From Enterobacter sp. (GTDB lineage Bacteria > Pseudomonadota > Gammaproteobacteria > Enterobacterales > Enterobacteriaceae), in contig JALCNW010000001.1 of NCBI GenBank assembly GCA_022649305.1, positions 1 to 64,000 on the forward strand: a stretch of DNA of 64,000 nucleotides, given 5' to 3'. Positions 62,855-64,000 of the stretch are shown here, in pieces (position 1 is the first letter of the stretch; each line of letters begins with the position of its first letter). Both the position numbers and the translations under genes were made by a program. A model generated the notes under the pieces. The model saw nothing but the letters and a program-made list of their open reading frames with translations, made no database searches and was not told where the DNA came from.

Positions 62855-64000
62855 TTACCCGCGATTTTGTCTGGAGTTAATTAATGGTTGTAATTGGCCA
62901 AGAACACTTTGATATTCTTTTATCAATTGATCATAATTTTTGACAAATCCTTGGCTAATTGCCAGTAATGCATTACCTAGCGATTGCATTTCCCTGTTCA
63001 TTTCACGCTCAGTTGCTTGTTCAAAAGCGTGTAGTTGTTCATTGATGGAACTACCAAAGCGCTCAACAGATTCTTTGACCTGTGAATTCAAACCAGCGCT
63101 TGCTTTGTCAAAGGTTGACTGCATGGTTCCAAACATACTGTCTGCATTATTGGATAATTGCTGATTAAATTTATCGCCTGTTTTACTAAAGAGATCAATC
63201 ACACTGATTGTATTTTGCTCCATATTACGGTGAAGTTCTTTAGAATGTGATTCAAGAGACTTCAAGAATTCATCACCACTTTGTTTCATTTCAGTAATGG
63301 TATCGCCCAGTGTTGATGTTAAAGTCTCAGAGGAGTTGCTCACATCATGTGCCATTGATGCAAATGCTTGTTGAGTCTGAGTGACAGACTGTCTGAACCC
63401 ATCAGAGCCTTCATCCAGAGCAATTCGCATCGCATTCGCATTGGCGATTAGCTCAGTCCCAGTTTGTCCCAGGGATGAGCTGACACTCAATGCGCCAGCT
63501 TTCAGCAGCTCACCCACTTCATCGAGTTTTTCGTGGATAGCCGGAACCGCATCGGTTGCTTTATCACGTAACAAAACAAAAGCATCAAGGTGTCGAGATA
63601 ACTCGCTTATTTGATGTTGGTTAACCTGCAAAACATCACGTAATTCAGCCATTGCAAGTGGGATCTCCTTGCACTCCTCCCAGATACCAGCAACTGCACC
63701 ACGAGTTTCAACTAATGATTCGACGCTTTGTTGGTACTGCGCGCCCATAAGTTCGACTTGAGTTTTATAGTTCTCCTGCCAATCGACAAGTTTTTTTACC
63801 GAAGCATCAAGTGCCTTAAAGTTATCACCGAATTGCTCAGTTAAATTATTATTAAAATCAATAATAACTTGTCTCAATGCATCAATTATTTGTTCAGTTG
63901 CACCTTTTGCCATTAAGTCCGCAAATTGTTGTAATTGTTCCCATAGCTTGTTACTAAACTCGGCATGATTTGTAATTTGTGCACGGGAGGAATCATTAAT
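62855..64000 (-). CDS. zorA: Zorya motor subunit ZorA (MotA-like), C-terminal part
   Basis: The frame is open to the window edge; the ATG at 63913 in the ORF track is internal, since codons continue upstream without a stop. The visible ~380 residues are a long, Gln/Ser/Glu-rich helical and coiled-coil tail with repeated Met/Leu heptads, as in the ZorA tail that senses invading phage. The MotA-like membrane part must lie beyond base 64000. Assignment rests on the tail plus zorB and zorE next to it. Confidence 0.85.
   Translation of the reverse strand: MNDSSRAQITNHAEFSNKLWEQLQQFADLMAKGATEQIIDALRQVIIDFNNNLTEQFGDNFKALDASVKKLVDWQENYKTQVELMGAQYQQSVESLVETRGAVAGIWEECKEIPLAMAELRDVLQVNQHQISELSRHLDAFVLLRDKATDAVPAIHEKLDEVGELLKAGALSVSSSLGQTGTELIANANAMRIALDEGSDGFRQSVTQTQQAFASMAHDVSNSSETLTSTLGDTITEMKQSGDEFLKSLESHSKELHRNMEQNTISVIDLFSKTGDKFNQQLSNNADSMFGTMQSTFDKASAGLNSQVKESVERFGSSINEQLHAFEQATEREMNREMQSLGNALLAISQGFVKNYDQLIKEYQSVLGQLQPLINSRQNRG

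Overview
The window is an enterobacterial chromosome segment. Gene order follows the E. coli/Salmonella backbone: ytfQRT-yjfF, fbp, mpl, yjgA, pmbA, cybC, nrdDG, treBCR, mgtA, ridA, pyrBI, argI, rraB, miaE, leuX. The high-GC, Salmonella-like additions (arc cluster, miaE) and the other insertions suggest Enterobacter, Lelliottia, Leclercia or a close relative. The species cannot be fixed from this sequence alone.

Between backbone genes sit accessory catabolic modules. (1) 3.9-5.9 kb: a methyl-accepting chemotaxis receptor with a near-perfect sigma-28 promoter, and a stand-alone LysR-type DNA-binding domain. (2) 11.4-18.9 kb: a nine-gene operon-like cluster of the EF_0829-EF_0839/AHA_3910-3915 type. 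It encodes a PRD protein, an SFCGS glycine-rich protein, DUF4312, two membrane proteins (DUF4311, DUF4310), an amidohydrolase, a glucosaminate-6-P ammonia-lyase-like PLP enzyme, a KDGP-aldolase-like protein and a BglG/MtlR-type regulator. It looks like a complete uptake and breakdown system for an unidentified amino-sugar-acid-like compound and is the best candidate for an uncharacterised system. A relBE toxin-antitoxin pair follows. (3) 22.5-28.7 kb: a PTS (EIIBC plus a separate EIIA with a hydrophobic tail), a GH38 alpha-mannosidase, an RpiR regulator and a KdgM-type porin, with matching candidate operators. (4) 36.3-40.2 kb: a convergent GH20 hexosaminidase and AA10 chitin-active LPMO (GbpA-like). 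(5) 42.4-48.8 kb: an arginine deiminase cluster with its own ArgR paralogue and a catabolic ornithine carbamoyltransferase, then tabA. (6) 49.0-56.0 kb: the yagEFGHI xylonate/xyloside module directly beside argI, mirroring the yagEFGHI-argF block in the E. coli K-12 CP4-6 region.

Regulatory sequences that can be read directly include a PhoP box with the mgtL leader peptide and mgtA leader, the pyrL attenuator, two ARG boxes before argI, paired NrdR boxes with an FNR site upstream of nrdD, two perfect DnaA boxes in the nrdD leader, a KdgR-like box at tabA, a XynR-like palindrome at yagE, and many intrinsic terminators. A family of GC-rich palindromic repeats (CCCTCACCC...CTCTCCCC/GGGGAGAGGG) occurs eight times between backbone genes.

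At 59.4 kb the backbone stops at tRNA-Leu(CAA) leuX, a known integration site. A P4-type integrase follows, then AT-richer genes on the minus strand: a type II Zorya anti-phage system (zorA, cut by the window edge, zorB and the HNH protein zorE).
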